Assembly (NCBI GenBank): GCA_951640165.1
Contig: OX621263.1
Location: forward strand, 9,988,001-10,052,000
DNA from: Pseudoips prasinana
Lineage: Eukaryota > Arthropoda > Insecta > Lepidoptera > Nolidae
Direction of reading: 5' to 3'
Length of the DNA stretch: 64,000 nucleotides
A program made the translations under genes and the position numbers. A model generated the notes under the pieces. The model ran no database searches. It had not been told where the DNA came from and saw nothing but the letters and a program-made list of their open reading frames with translations. Each line of letters starts with the position of its first letter. Position 1 is the first letter of the stretch. This document shows, in pieces, positions 42,395-53,335 of this stretch.

Positions 42395-42537
42395 TATATT
42401 TTGTAAATACTAGTTAAATTACTATTCAATATAGACCCAGACACAGAAAATATCGGGGTCATTACACAAGGATTCCCCCAGGGTGGGAATCGAACCCACT
42501 CACTAGTCACTAGCTACTAGACCAACAGGCCTGACAA
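42395..42537 (-). mobile_element. tRNA-headed SINE fragment
   Basis: Minus strand: GTTGGTCTAGTAGCTAGTGA, GGGTTCGATTCCCACCCTGG B box, then GTCTGGGTCTATATTGAA. Closest to family D. Confidence 0.5.
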
Positions 42538-42586
42538 CATAAAATTAAAAGAACAATTCAGAATGTAAATAAAATTATAAAAGTAC

Positions 42587-42836
42587 TAGCGGCCCGGTAC
42601 GTGCTTCGCTACGTATAAGGCATAGTAATAAAAAAAATGATTATTAAGTTCATTTATTCAAACAAAAAAATATTTTAAATTTTATACTTTTTCCAGATTT
42701 TTTTAAATTTTCTCTACGTACAAACCTTCCCTGGACTTCCACGAATAATTCAAGACCAAAATTAGCCAAATCGGTAAAGGCGTTGTTGAGTTATAACATT
42801 ACAACGAAAAGTGGCATTGATTTTTATATATATAGA
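42587..42836 (-). mobile_element. Non-autonomous Helitron, copy H3
   Basis: Minus strand: TCTATATATATAAAAATCAA to GTACCGGGCCGCTAG, followed by T. It is immediately preceded by the CTAG of the next element. Confidence 0.65.
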
Positions 42837-43085
42837 CTAGCAGTGCCCGCGGACAACATTCCGCGTTATAAATATTTTTGTCCCTGCCCGTTTGTCCCGC
42901 GTAATACTTCCGGTTAAAAGTTTTAGGACAAATCAAAATTATGATGATGTATATAGCCTTGGACATTCCACACTAACGTAGCTTTCTATTGGTGAAATAA
43001 TTTTGATAATCGTTTCAGTAGATCCAGAGATTACCCCTTACAACGTCACAAACTCACAAACGTTACCTCTTTATGATATTAGTAT
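42837..43085 (-). mobile_element. Helitron-like element, copy H4
   Basis: Minus strand ends CGCGGAATGTTGTCCGCGGG then CACTGCTAG. The 5' side near 43085 (ATACTAATATCATAAAGAGG) lacks a clear TC. Abuts H3 without a spacer. Confidence 0.5.
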
Positions 43086-43311
43086 CTACCGTAAACCTTA
43101 TGCCATGCCAGTTCTAAGAAAACCATTAAATCAATCTTTGTTACAACATCTTCCAAGAAACATTATATATAAACAAAAACTACGATAATTACGACCTTGA
43201 GCAATGATCTTCAAAGTTTGAAGGACATTTAAAATGTGTAATATGAGTTACATATATCTAATCACTAATCACTCAACAAAGTCATAAACACATAAAATGT
43301 ATTGAGGCACT

Positions 43312-43550
43312 CATAACTAGATGCTCTCACCGGTCCGTAAGTGATTGGCGAGGTTAAACAACTAGGCTCGCGGTCAGTCCATAGATGGGTGACCACCATA
43401 GTGGTTTAATTTTCTGAGCGCCTCCGTGCTTCGGAGGGCCAGTTAAGCTGTCGGTCCCGGTTATAGTCGTTAAGCCATGACAGAGGCCTACTAGGCGGCT
43501 TGAACAACTCTGACACCAAGGTCACCACTGCCCATACGACAGGTAAGTAG
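43312..43550 (+). mobile_element. 5S rRNA-derived SINE (family E), copy E5
   Basis: TCATAACTAGATGCTCTCAC, GGCGAGGTTAAACAACTAGG, CATAGATGGGTGACCACC, tail CCCATACGACAGGTAAGTAG. Confidence 0.75.
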
Positions 43551-43639
43551 CGTAAAAAAATAATTTCAATTTCTTTCATTTCAATAATGATCATATAATT
43601 ATATATATATAATTCTCTTAAAAAAGTAATATATAATCT

Positions 43640-43808
43640 TCTACTATATAAAAATAAGTAGGGTTTTCCTTCCTGACGCTATAACTCCCGAACGCGCGAA
43701 CCGATTTCCACGGTTTTGCATTCGTTGGAAAGGTCTCGGGCTCCGTGAGGTTTAAAGCAAAGAAAATTTATAAAATTTAACGCGGGTAACACCGCGGGGC
43801 ACAGCTAG
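43640..43808 (+). mobile_element. Non-autonomous Helitron (family G), copy G3
   Basis: TCTACTATATAAAAATAAGT to CTAG, T after; CGCGGGTAACACCGCGG hairpin. The 5' boundary is ambiguous by 3 bases. Confidence 0.75.
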
Positions 43809-43811
43809 TTA

Positions 43812-44110
43812 TAAATAAATATCTGGGACGTATTCTACAGCGCCATCTATCCCAAACTAAGCAAACCTTGTACTATGGATACTAGACGACGGATAGAAAT
43901 ACTTATTTACTTTTTTTGTAAATGGACAGGGCACATAGCTCGTCAAACCGACGGCCACTAGGTAAGAAAAAATCTTGTGTTGTGACCACGTACTTTAACA
44001 AGCGGTATGGGCATACGCCCTACGTGTGCACCGATGATCTTATATATCACATACTTGAAGAATATCCAACTAGAAGATATGCTTGACGAATAGTTCCTCG
44101 AACTGTCTTC
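43812..44110. mobile_element. Shared SINE 3' module (minus) and RTE scrap (plus)
   Basis: 43815-43915 on the minus strand is the A/B/D 3' module (CCATAGTACAAGGTTTGCTT, AGTTTGGGATAG). From 43918 the plus strand has TGGACAGGGCACATAGCTCG and a decayed remainder of an RTE C-terminus. Confidence 0.45.
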
Positions 44111-44779
44111 AGCAACAAGATACTGGCAGCAACAACAGTTATTGACACTGTTTAATAGACAGATGGATTGAAATTGCATAAAATAGATTAGGATCGTTTA
44201 TTAATTTCGGGCGGAAGTTGTATAAAAAATACTTCAAGACATTATAGTATCCGAATATTTTATCTACTGTTCTTGCATTACATGAATTTGAACCTTGATC
44301 TTCGAGTTTGGCTCAGCGTCCTCCTCCATGACCCTTAGTCCTCATATGTTCTTCAAGCAATTATGTAGAGCTCACAAAATATCCCTAAATATCGACATCA
44401 CCACAGAACGCAGCGCCCTTACCTTCTCTGACTAGTTTTTTATCAATATTTAATTTTATAAACATATGTAGGTGATAGATAATAAATACAAAATATGCAG
44501 GTTCGCGATGTTATGCCAATAATGGGCATACATTTTTTTCAAGTAGTACGATTTTATGTTTACTTTAACTTAATGATGTATAATAGAAAATGTCAAATAC
44601 AATCATACTTATATACCAAATTAATTTTAACATAGTCAAATATACCTACATAAAACGTAGATGATGAGTGGAGATTCGTATTTTTGTTTATGGTTAAGGT
44701 TCTCAAGATCAGGCTGAATCAAGGCCCTAAACCAGAGATATCACACGTTGTTGTCACCAGTCTATAAATGGGTATAATA

Positions 44780-45345
44780 ATAATACAGCGTAGCTCAGGT
44801 TGTTGACATACCTGTCGCCAAGCCTAAGCCCCACCGTAGTACCACTCAGCTCCTCAATCAAGTCATTTATATAGATATTAAAAAGGTCAGGAGAGGTTAA
44901 CCCACCCTGCCTAACGCCACAGGATAGTTTATAGCTATCCGACCTAGCTGATTCCCACCTGACGTTGTTCGCCTGATTAGAATACCAATATCTAATCAGT
45001 CCAACAACTCCAGGCGCGATATAAGCTTTTTCTAGTTTCTCCCATAGCAAGTCATGATTGATTGTATCAAAAGCACGGCTTAGATCAAGGAAACAAGCGT
45101 AAACACTTGTCTCCTGTTCCTCATATTGCGATACAACTTGTTTCAGGGAGAAGATAGCCATGTCTGTTGAAACTTCAGGACGAAAACCGAACTGCCCATC
45201 ATTTAGGCTAAGTGCGGGACTTAACTTTTTATGTAGCAGGCGCTCAAGCACCTTGGCCACAACCGTTGCCAGCGAAATGGGTCTATAATTCGACATGCTA
45301 GTAGCATCCCCAGTTTTATTTTTAACTATATGGGTGTCAACAAAA
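44780..45345 (-). pseudogene. Reverse transcriptase palm fragment (CR1-group LINE)
   Basis: Minus-strand frame: HIVKNKTGDATSMSNYRPIS (motif 1), DGQFGFRPEVSTDMAIFSLK (2a), SVYACFLDLSRAFDTINHDL (A), CGVRQGGLTSPDLFNIYIND (B), then VNNLSYA, where it ends just before the two catalytic aspartates of motif C. Open throughout. Truncated at both ends; its upstream side is cut by the R1-clade insertion site at 45367-45379. Confidence 0.85.
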
Positions 45346-45366
45346 CTCGCAATACTAGTTACAAAC

Positions 45367-45379
45367 ATCACAATAAAGA
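45367..45379. repeat. Target-site duplication of R1-clade LINE, left
   Basis: ATCACAATAAAGA, repeated at 50439-50451. Confidence 0.85.
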
Positions 45380-45697
45380 CTTCCCTTCCCGCTACGCTAC
45401 GGCTCAGTGCGTCGGAGGTTCGCTGTGAAATAATATTATTTTTCTGCTATTTCGTGATTGTTTTGTGACCTGTGTTTTGTTTCTAGCTTTAGTGTTAGTG
45501 CTAAATACTACAATCTGTAAGTTTTTTAAGTGTTTTAATAAGTAATATCTGGATTTTAGTTCAAATTATCGTTCGGTGAGTAAGTTTAACTTTTTTCTTG
45601 TGAGGGTACCGCGTCATAGTCACAGTTACTTGTTATCGTGCTAAATTAGTTATCGTGCTGTTTACATTAAAGCGCTTGCTTATTTCGTGTGAATAAC

Positions 45698-46969
45698 ATG
45701 TCAAAAATGAATGATGTCCCCCCCGATAGAGGGCGGAACGCATTTGGGAGAAGTAAACAGACTCCCAGAACGCCCCCTTCAGGCTTCAACAAACGAGTGT
45801 TAGACGATGCGTCACCGACGTTTTGTACTCCCGATGGTCAACAGGAATCGGACATAAAACGTTTTCGGGGATCTCAATCCGATTATTCGTCTTCATTAAA
45901 TATTAGCGATACAAACAGTGCGGAATATAATTATTGCGATCTTGTGACACAAGCTTCCATTTATCTGTCAAAGGTTAACGAATTAGTCAGTGATTCCAAC
46001 TCGGGTATGAATATCGCGAATAAGCTATCGGTGATGGATTGTACGCAGCGCCTTACCAGTATTATTTCATTACTTGCGCTTAAATCTTCATGCAATGAAA
46101 CTAAATTGGCGAACGCAGAACGTCAGTTAGATCTTTGCGTAAATAAAACCAATTCTGAGATTCCTACGTACGCGGAACAATTAAAACTGCGTTTACCGAA
46201 AAAAACCGCCGCCCCCATAGTACAGACGCGAAAACTGGTTCCTTCAATTATTGCGTATCCCACCGCTGAGCGATCAGCGGAGTTCGCGACTTCGTCGGCG
46301 ACCAAGGAAGCGCTTATGAAGGCTATAAAACCCGCGGACGACGGTTTTCAAATAGTAGGCGTTAAAAAAACTTCCAATTCTGGTGTTGTACTCCGAGTGG
46401 CAAATGAAACCCAACTCAATAAAATTCGCTCTGTCGAGGCCATTCGTTCGGCGGGTTTAAAACTTCAAACTCCATCCGGGCGACGACCGCTCATACTTAT
46501 AAAAGATATACCGTCGTCAATGGACGACCAGGTCTTTTTAACGGCGTTATACAGGCAAAATATCAAAGATAGTGATCTTAAAGTCAGCGAAGACGATTTT
46601 ACGTCTAAAACTAAAATTGTGCGCAAGCGTAACGTAGCTAATGGGCGCAAGTGGGTGGGAATTGAGCTCGAACCGGAGATTAGAAAACATTTAGTCAGCA
46701 CTAAAGAAAAACTTTTCATCGACTGGGCTACATGCCGCTTTATTGATGATTTAGAGGTAGTTCGGTGTTTAAACTGCCAGCAATATGGGCATGTTGTCAA
46801 GTACTGTAGTAATAAATTACCTACCTGTGCCTTATGCGCAGAAGCACATCCCACAAAATCATGTAAGCACCACAATGACCCAGAATTTAAACCAGTTTGT
46901 GCATCGTGTAAAACATATAAAAAAACCTCACGACCACAGATGCGGCTCGGACAACTGCCCCACATTTAA
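45698..46969 (+). pseudogene. R1-clade ORF1 (Gag-like, CCHC zinc knuckles), frameshifted at the end
   Basis: ATG 45698 (a GTG three codons upstream is not a start). About 423 codons. The N-terminal half is polar and serine-rich. A central FQIVGVKKTSNSGVVLRVAN region leads to a TRFIDD-like WATCRFIDDLEVVRCLNC segment. Zinc knuckles: CLNCQQYGHVVKYC (C-x2-C-x4-H-x4-C) and CALCAEAHPTKSC (C-x2-C-x3-H-x4-C). A third starts CASCKTYK, but a change in an A run near 46919-46925 moves its HxxHxC part (HDHRCGSDNC) into the next frame, which ends at TAA 47007-47009. Role in family: RNP formation and targeting. The old ORF1 stop would then lie 1 nt before the ORF2 ATG. Confidence 0.85.
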
Positions 46970-47010
46970 GCATAAACTTGAGCAGTTAGTGCTAAATACC
47001 AAATATTAAT

Positions 47011-50000
47011 ATGGCTTACTTAAAAATAGGGCAGCTAAATCTTCACAACGATAGGGTTGCGACATCAGAGTTGGAAACTTTAGTCAATGAATACAACTTA
47101 GATATAGTGCTTGTACAAGAACAATATCAATATGCGCGTTTAAAAAATAAATTGGTGCAGCTAGACAACAAATCACGGGCTGCTATTTACGTAACGCGTA
47201 CTAATTTTACGGTAAGCGGTATGCGAAACCTCATGACGTCACACTGTGCTGTCGCTGAAATATCATCCCCATCCTGGAAAGTTTACGTAGTGAGCTGTTA
47301 TTTTCAGTATTCAGATCCTGTCGGTCCCCATTTACATCACTTGCGCCATGTTTTGATGTCCCTCAAAGGACACAAAATTATTATTGGCGCAGATGTTAAC
47401 GCATCCTCTACGTTATGGTATGGCAAATACCGTTCAAGCGATACAGAACGGCGGAACGCCGTCGAAGATTTCGTCGCTGAGATGAATCTATCAATACATA
47501 ACACTCCTGATGCACCGCCTACTTATTGTAGCCCTACTGGCGAATCTTTTATTGACGTCACTTTTTCAAGCTCAGACGTCCGAATAGATGGATGGCGTGT
47601 TTTGCCTGACGCTTCATCCAGTGATCACCGCTTAATCGTGTACGAGTTTGTTCCTCGGTTGGCACAAAGACCTACGGCTATTTACGGTAACTATAGATAT
47701 CGGCTCAAAGGGGCCGATTGGGATTTTTTTCAGAGCTCTTTTTGCCGCGCATGCCAGGGATTTCACCCGGGATGAACTAACAACAGAGGAATGTGCTGTA
47801 ATGATGTCGGACACTTTTACCTACTGTGCCGATATTGCCATAGGCCGCGTCCCTATCACTAATATTTGAAGATGCGATTGGTGGAATAACTACTTAATTA
47901 AAGTTCGATGTGAATTTCGGAGAGCACGTAAAAAATATAATAAACTAAAAAAACGTAAAATTGTAGGCGATGTTTTAAATAATGCATATATAAATCTCAA
48001 AATAGCTCGTTCACGTTACCGCTCGTCAATAGAGAAATCCAAAGGCAATCTTATTAGAAAAATAGTCGATAAATTAGATAAAGAAGGCCCGTGGTCGCCC
48101 CTATACCATGAGTTTAAAGCAAATAGGTCTATAGATTTAGCTTATATTCAAAACATAAAAATCAATAATACCTACACCAGTGGCATAGAGGAGACCACGG
48201 AATCCTTACTTAATTCGCTCATACCTGATGATAGTTCCTTGAACGATAATGACTACCATAAGCAGATTAGACAGTGGGCAAACAATCCACCCGCTACCTA
48301 TATGTCTAGTCTTCCTACAATTAATGAGTTTATGAATACTGTGAAATCGCTACCTGTTAACAAAGCTTCAGGTGAAGATAAAATATCCAACAAAATGATA
48401 ATAGAAGCCACAAAACAATCCGGTGATTCAATACTAAAAGTTTTTAATCGTTGCATATCTGAAGGGACTTTTCCGCGTTCTTGGCGCAGCGGTTTTATTC
48501 GTATTATACCAAAAAATGGCGATAAACTGCCTGAAGACCCTAAGTCATACCGACCAATAACGTTACTGCCTTCCTTAGGCAAGCTTCTAGAACGACTTAT
48601 TGTACCGCGATTGCTGCCGGGAGGACCAAAATTTCACGGAAATCAATTTGGTTTTACTGCGGGTAAATCGACAGTGGACGCAGCTATCTCAGTGAGGAAA
48701 GCTGTAAACTCGTCCGAATGTAAATACGTTTTGGCCATATTCCTAGATATTTCAGGGGCGTTTGATAATACTTGGTGGCCAATTTTGTTACAAAAACTTA
48801 AGTTACGCGGTTGTTACAGTAATATATATTCGATAATCACATCTTATTTCGTACATGGCTCTGCAACTCTTAAGCTTGGTCACTTCAGAGTCACTAAATC
48901 GTTAACCATGGGTTGCCCCCAGGGCTCAGTGCTCGCGCCGTATCTCTGGAACTTGGGTTTTGATGACTTCTTGACATTACCCTTGCCATCACGCTGCTCT
49001 CTAACGGCATATGCTGACGATGGCCTCTTACTTATACAGGGTAACTCCAGGAGAGAGTTGGAAAATCTGGCTCAAACTTGCTTAAGTATGATAAGTGAAT
49101 GGGGTAAAAGAAATCGCCTTACATTTGCTCCTCATAAAACCTACCAACTCCTTCTTAAAGGTGAACTAAAATCCCCCCCGGGCGTAAAACTTAATAATGT
49201 TACTGTAAAACGCAAAATATCAACCTGTTATTTGGGTTTAGTTTTAGAAAAGAATTTCTCGTTTATAGAACATATTAAATCAGTTGGGGAAAAAGCTAAG
49301 CGAAACTTTTTTGCACTTACAAGGATATCGACGGCAACCTGGGGCCTCTCTTTTAATACTCTTAAAATCATTTACGGGGCAACCTATCTTGGGTGTATAT
49401 GCTACGGCTCGCCTGTGTGGGCTGATAGGGCTACCATCGGAGCTGCTCGCCGTAAATTACTACAAAGCCAGAGGTTGGCGTTGATATTTCTGTGTAAAGC
49501 CTATAGAACAGTGAGCACAGAGGCCCTACCTGTCCTAGCGGGTGTACTACCGGTTGATCTTGAAGTACAAAGACGAGCAGCAATGTATTATTCTACGCGC
49601 GATAATTTAGAAAATGATTTCTTATCATTACGCGACCGTGCGAAAATAACCAGGCTATTTATGCCAATAGCTGACTTAAATAACGAACTACTAAATGAAT
49701 GGCAATGTAGATGGAATACGTCAACCAAGGGTCGCCATCTGCACCAGTTCTTTCCGGACGTACGCGAACGGTTAAATAAAACTTGGCTAATCATAGACCA
49801 TTGTGTTGCACAATTTCTTACCGGACACGGCAATTTTAAAAGTAAATTGTATAGTTTCAAATTAGTATCTTCACCAATCTGTCTGTGCTCAACATCCAGT
49901 AACGAATATGAACAAACTGCTCACCACATCCTGTGGGAGTGTGATCTCTGGCAAAATCAGCGTGATATTATGTTAAACAGCTTGCAACCAATATCTGGAG

Positions 50001-50089
50001 TAGTTTATTATACGGATCTTGTAGCAACAAGGAACAACTTCCGTGCGTTTAAGCGTTTTTGCCATACCTACTATTGGAATCAAATATAA
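47011..50089 (+). pseudogene. R1-clade ORF2 (endonuclease + reverse transcriptase), two lesions
   Basis: ATG 47011. Endonuclease: LKIGQLNLHND (Asn), DIVLVQEQY (Glu), VVSCYF, IIIGADVNASSTLWYG (Asp, Asn), FIDVTFSSSD, ASSSDHRLIVYE (Asp-His). A frameshift near 47735 moves coding to another frame; that frame meets TGA 47867-47869 in front of a conserved WWNNYLIKVR region, and is then open to TAA at 50087-50089. RT motifs: PVNKASGEDKISNKMI, SYRPITLLPSLGKLLERLI, QFGFTAGKSTVDAAISV, AIFLDISGAFDNTWWPILL, GCPQGSVLAPYLWNLGF, LTAYADDGLLL (YADD at 49010-49021), CYLGLVLEKNFSF. The C-terminus has CLCSTSSNEYEQTAHHILWEC (CCHC). Catalytic residues are intact; lesions are few, so the copy is recent. Confidence 0.9.
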
Positions 50090-50438
50090 CAGCTCACTTA
50101 GGACCCTTAAATTGATCCTCGGTGCTTTTGCAGCTGGCTTCTCTAGTTGTAAATCTCTCATTTTATGAGGCTATAGCCTCTTTACATCATTCTGTCTCCC
50201 GCTTTGCTCTGGAGGGAAGTGGAACTATTCATTTTCTAACTCCTCCTTTTTTCTGTTTCTGATTAAATTCGTTGCGGGATCCAAGACAGTTAAAGCGATT
50301 CCCCGGGACATGCCTGAGCTTCACCGCTCAGTGTCATTTCATTGTGTGCCACTGTTGATCCTGGCTTACAGGAGTTGCAGTGGTGGGTAAGAGGGACGGA
50401 CTAGTCCCGACATAAAAAAAAAAAAAAAAAAAAAAATT

Positions 50439-50451
50439 ATCACAATAAAGA
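50439..50451. repeat. Target-site duplication of R1-clade LINE, right
   Basis: ATCACAATAAAGA directly after the poly(A). Confidence 0.85.
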
Positions 50452-51340
50452 AAATGATTAATTACGCGCAAAATATAACCTTAACTTTTCGTGAATAATA
50501 AACGATGAATCACGAAACAATTATGTAACTAAATTTCAAATTTTAAGTTATGAATTTCATACTTTTTACAGGTGGCTAGTTTGTAACGAAGAAAAGAGTT
50601 TGAATTGTCAATAAAGTACTTTAAAATGTAGACATATATATTTTTGAACAAGTCTTTTGCGGGGCGGTTTTTGAGTCTGCCGATAGGAGTGAAAACTGTA
50701 AAATAGTCATACATGTAGTTCATGAGAAGCATGTGGTATGACAACGCAAGTTTCACGCTTTTTGCTCACCCAAAAAGTCCACATATATACTCAGTACACA
50801 TATAGCTCATAGGAAGCGTGAAATGACGATGACGCGAGTGATTTTTGTTCAAAACGTGCTCAACGGGCCTAAGAGTTCACTTGAAAATAAGTATTTGATT
50901 GTTCGCAGCGCCTTATCTGCCTAAGTTTAATTACTTATCATCTCCATGCTTCGTATGGCAGCATAAGTCCCGTACGGAGTCATTAGACTCACAACAATCA
51001 TGAAGAGATGACAAAATCTACCGCAAGCATCTTCCAGTGATATTCCCAGTTCAAATAGCACTCCCATATCTCGAAAATCTCTGCACATATGATGTTAATG
51101 ACAGAAGTGGGATGAGTATTTTAAAGCAATTTTAAGCTTACTCATCCCACTTCTGAAATTGACTGTTTTAACTGATTTAATGGAGTCTAGTTATTTGCTA
51201 AAACGGTTTGTAGTTTGGTGTAGGCTTTGCCAACTATATACTTTAACTGAGTAGTACGAGGTTAAATTGAATTTACATTAAATTTCGATTCATACGTCAC
51301 GCAGTATTAACCTATTCAATAGTAAAACAATGATGTGGAC
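50452..51340. other. No recognisable gene
   Basis: AT-rich; includes the inverted pair TTCAGAAGTGGGATGAG-type near 51100-51150 (GAAGTGGGATGAGTATTTTA and its mirror), a local hairpin. Confidence 0.4.
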
Positions 51341-51344
51341 TGTA

Positions 51345-51480
51345 TGTGTGGGGCAGTGGTTAAAGGTAGTTTTATTATGTTCCGGGTTCGATTCCCGTAC
51401 CATAAATGGTTGTTCTGAGTTTAGGTGTGTTTTGTGTCCGTGTATTACATGTCAATAAAATCTCCCACGATGCAGGGATG
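51345..51480 (+). mobile_element. tRNA-headed SINE (family M)
   Basis: GGCAGTGGTTAAAGG A-box side, GGGTTCGATTCCCG B box, body TAAATGGTTGTTCTGAGTTT, TTTGTGTCCGTGTATTACAT. Related bodies at 54430-54600 and 56405-56560. It lies 170 bp downstream of exon 1 of the PAN gene, inside intron 1. Confidence 0.6.
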
Positions 51481-51645
51481 CGGAAGTTGTATTTTTCGTA
51501 TAATAAATAACTATATAATATAATAAATAATATGCCATATATAGGCACTTCGCCAGTTGATATAATTAGAACTTCAATCCTATCCATTTCCATAAAAGTA
51601 TTTTTTTTATTTATTAAGGTTTCAATGTAAAAACGATGTACATAC

Positions 51646-51733
51646 TTGGTGCATTCTCCACAAGTATAACTCTCGATCCAATAACACAACACTCAAAAAC
51701 ACAAAACAATACAGTTATAGTCCACAATTTCAT
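51646..51733 (-). CDS. Host gene exon 1: signal peptide of PAN-domain protein
   Basis: Minus-strand ATG at 51733-51731 in the context CGAAAATGA. It encodes MKLWTITVLFCVFECCVIGS followed by RVILVENAP: a basic/short n-region, a ~14-residue hydrophobic core and a small-residue cleavage zone (VIGS), a textbook secretory signal. After 88 nt it meets CAA|GTATGT, a good donor, in phase 1, the phase required by the PAN exon at 35669. Without splicing the frame would stop after 10 more codons. A TATA box lies 53 bp upstream. Together the two exons predict a secreted or matrix protein with the PAN domain right behind the signal peptide. Confidence 0.7.
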
Positions 51734-51785
51734 TTTCGCAACACTTTATCACTTGCATCACTCACAAAATCCTTTTGAATATTCA

Positions 51786-51793
51786 CTTTTATA
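51786..51793 (-). promoter_or_regulatory. Candidate TATA box of the PAN-domain gene
   Basis: TATAAAAG on the minus strand, 53 bp before the ATG. A start ~30 bp downstream would leave a ~25-nt leader. Confidence 0.45.
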
Positions 51794-52207
51794 AATCACA
51801 CATTTTATTCGACTAAAAATATTCATATTTGTTATAAACACTAATATCAATTTGTAACATTTGAAAATTAAATTTGAATTATGTCTTAAATTCTAATTCT
51901 ATCGTTCTATATACAAATTATTTTAAATAGATTAGAATTTATCATAACATTTTAAAAATATGTTACAAGTTTATTGTTACAATTACGTAATATTAATAAC
52001 ATTTTTGTATTTATTTCATTCAAATTGTTAGTTTATGTTTTATTGTATGTTTGTAGGTCAATGAGGTCGCGCCGCGGGACATAGTGCAACTGAACAGTGG
52101 CATTGTCTGCAGTAAGCTTATATGTGAATGGAAAATTAGGTAAAGAATTGTATAGATAAGACACAATAACATACAATGTGCGCTCATAAAATTTAAACAC
52201 GCATTTA

Positions 52208-52537
52208 TAGTCAGGCTAGCTATTTGCGCAGGGCATATCATAGTGCCCAAGAGTGTTCGCCAATATAGGCCTACTTTCCATGTCCTCACTCTCATGATCC
52301 AATGGGACGGCAACCTGTCACGACAGGAAAGGGTTCAGGTATAGGACCGAAGCGATGGCTTTTCGTGGCCTCTGAGGCACAGGGTTATAACACCGCCTAT
52401 TTCTAAAATTCGAGCTGACACAATTTTTTTTTCTTTTTTTTTTAAGAATTCCAATGTCTCTTTTGACTTGAGCTAGGATTTAAACCCAGGACTTCATTAC
52501 ACACTACACACCAACACATTCACACACCAACGAGACA
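52208..52537 (-). mobile_element. SINE family C, copy C4 (old)
   Basis: Minus-strand C body (TGGATCATGAGAGTGAGGAC, GGCACTATGATATGCCCTGC) with a degraded head and insertions. The 3' tail is lost. Confidence 0.6.
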
Positions 52538-52539
52538 GA

Positions 52540-53225
52540 AAGAGACTTACAATCAAACGAAAGAGACGAAAACAAAAGAATCTTACAACGAGCACAAAGA
52601 TTGCATTAAGTATTATATTCTAAAGACTTAATAATAGATTCGTTAAAGCATTGACATTTAATAACCCAATGATATATTTGAATGATTTTTTCCACATCAT
52701 TAGCATTGGAGTGAGATATCAGTAAATTAATGCGGCGTGTAGGGCTAAATGCTAAAAAAGTTTAGATTTTAAGGATATAAATAGGATGCAAAAAATGCTG
52801 TGGATAAAGTTTTGGAATTTGCACTAAATATTTTCCAATTAGTCTATAGACGTAAGTCATCCCGATAACGAGATACGATTTACGAATTTAATAGTTAGTC
52901 AAATGAACTACCAAATGTAATGACCATGCTTTATTTTATTTTAGTTGAGCTGAGTTTAAACGAAGCTGTTTCTTCGGCTATTTATGTGGTACGTACCTGA
53001 TCGTACTCCTACTTAACGGCTGAACCTATCTTCTTCAAATCTAACACATTGGTAGTGACCATACTCGTGAGTGCACATATCTGAATTCATAAGAATCTGA
53101 CAAGAGACAAAAGTATTATAACAAATGTCACATTAAAAACAATGTAAAAGTATAGACATCTGCTTAACCACGCTCAGCTCAATATTTGCAAGCAGCAGAA
53201 TGTCTTGCAGACCTAATTTATAGAT
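52540..53225. other. No recognisable gene
   Basis: AT-rich, no coding or repeat identified. Confidence 0.4.
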
Positions 53226-53228
53226 GGT

Positions 53229-53335
53229 GTACAGACGCCAGCACATCAAGCTACCCCAATCTGTCAAATTCCCTCAATTGAAAGTGAACCTAATGCTTAT
53301 GTGATAAAGTTGAAAAATCTAATTAGAAATCTACA
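53229..53335 (+). mobile_element. MITE family F, left arm and middle
   Basis: GTACAGACGCCAGCACATCA, AGCTACCCCAATCTGTCAAA, TGTGATAAAGTTGAAAAATC; the right arm is missing. Confidence 0.75.

Larger units (their letters stand above)
45380..50438 (+). mobile_element. Full-length R1-clade LINE
   Basis: About 5.06 kb with 5' UTR (45380-45697), ORF1, ORF2, ~350-bp 3' UTR and poly(A) (50414-50436), bounded by a 13-bp target-site duplication. Two 3'-end copies elsewhere in the window (19856-20264, 21819-21977) show that it is a multicopy family. The endonuclease, the LDISGAFDNTWWP RT signature and the CCHC knuckles of ORF1 are typical of the R1 clade. Three lesions break the reading: a frameshift in ORF1, and a frameshift plus a TGA in ORF2. 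Confidence 0.9.
35670..51645 (-). other. Proposed 16-kb intron 1 of the PAN-domain gene
   Basis: Between donor GTATGT (51645-51640) and acceptor TTTCAG (35675-35670) lie LINE, Helitron, SINE, MITE and full R1-clade insertions on both strands. Introns of this size at the first position are normal in insects. The boundary rests on phase match and splice motifs, not on transcript data. Confidence 0.6.
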
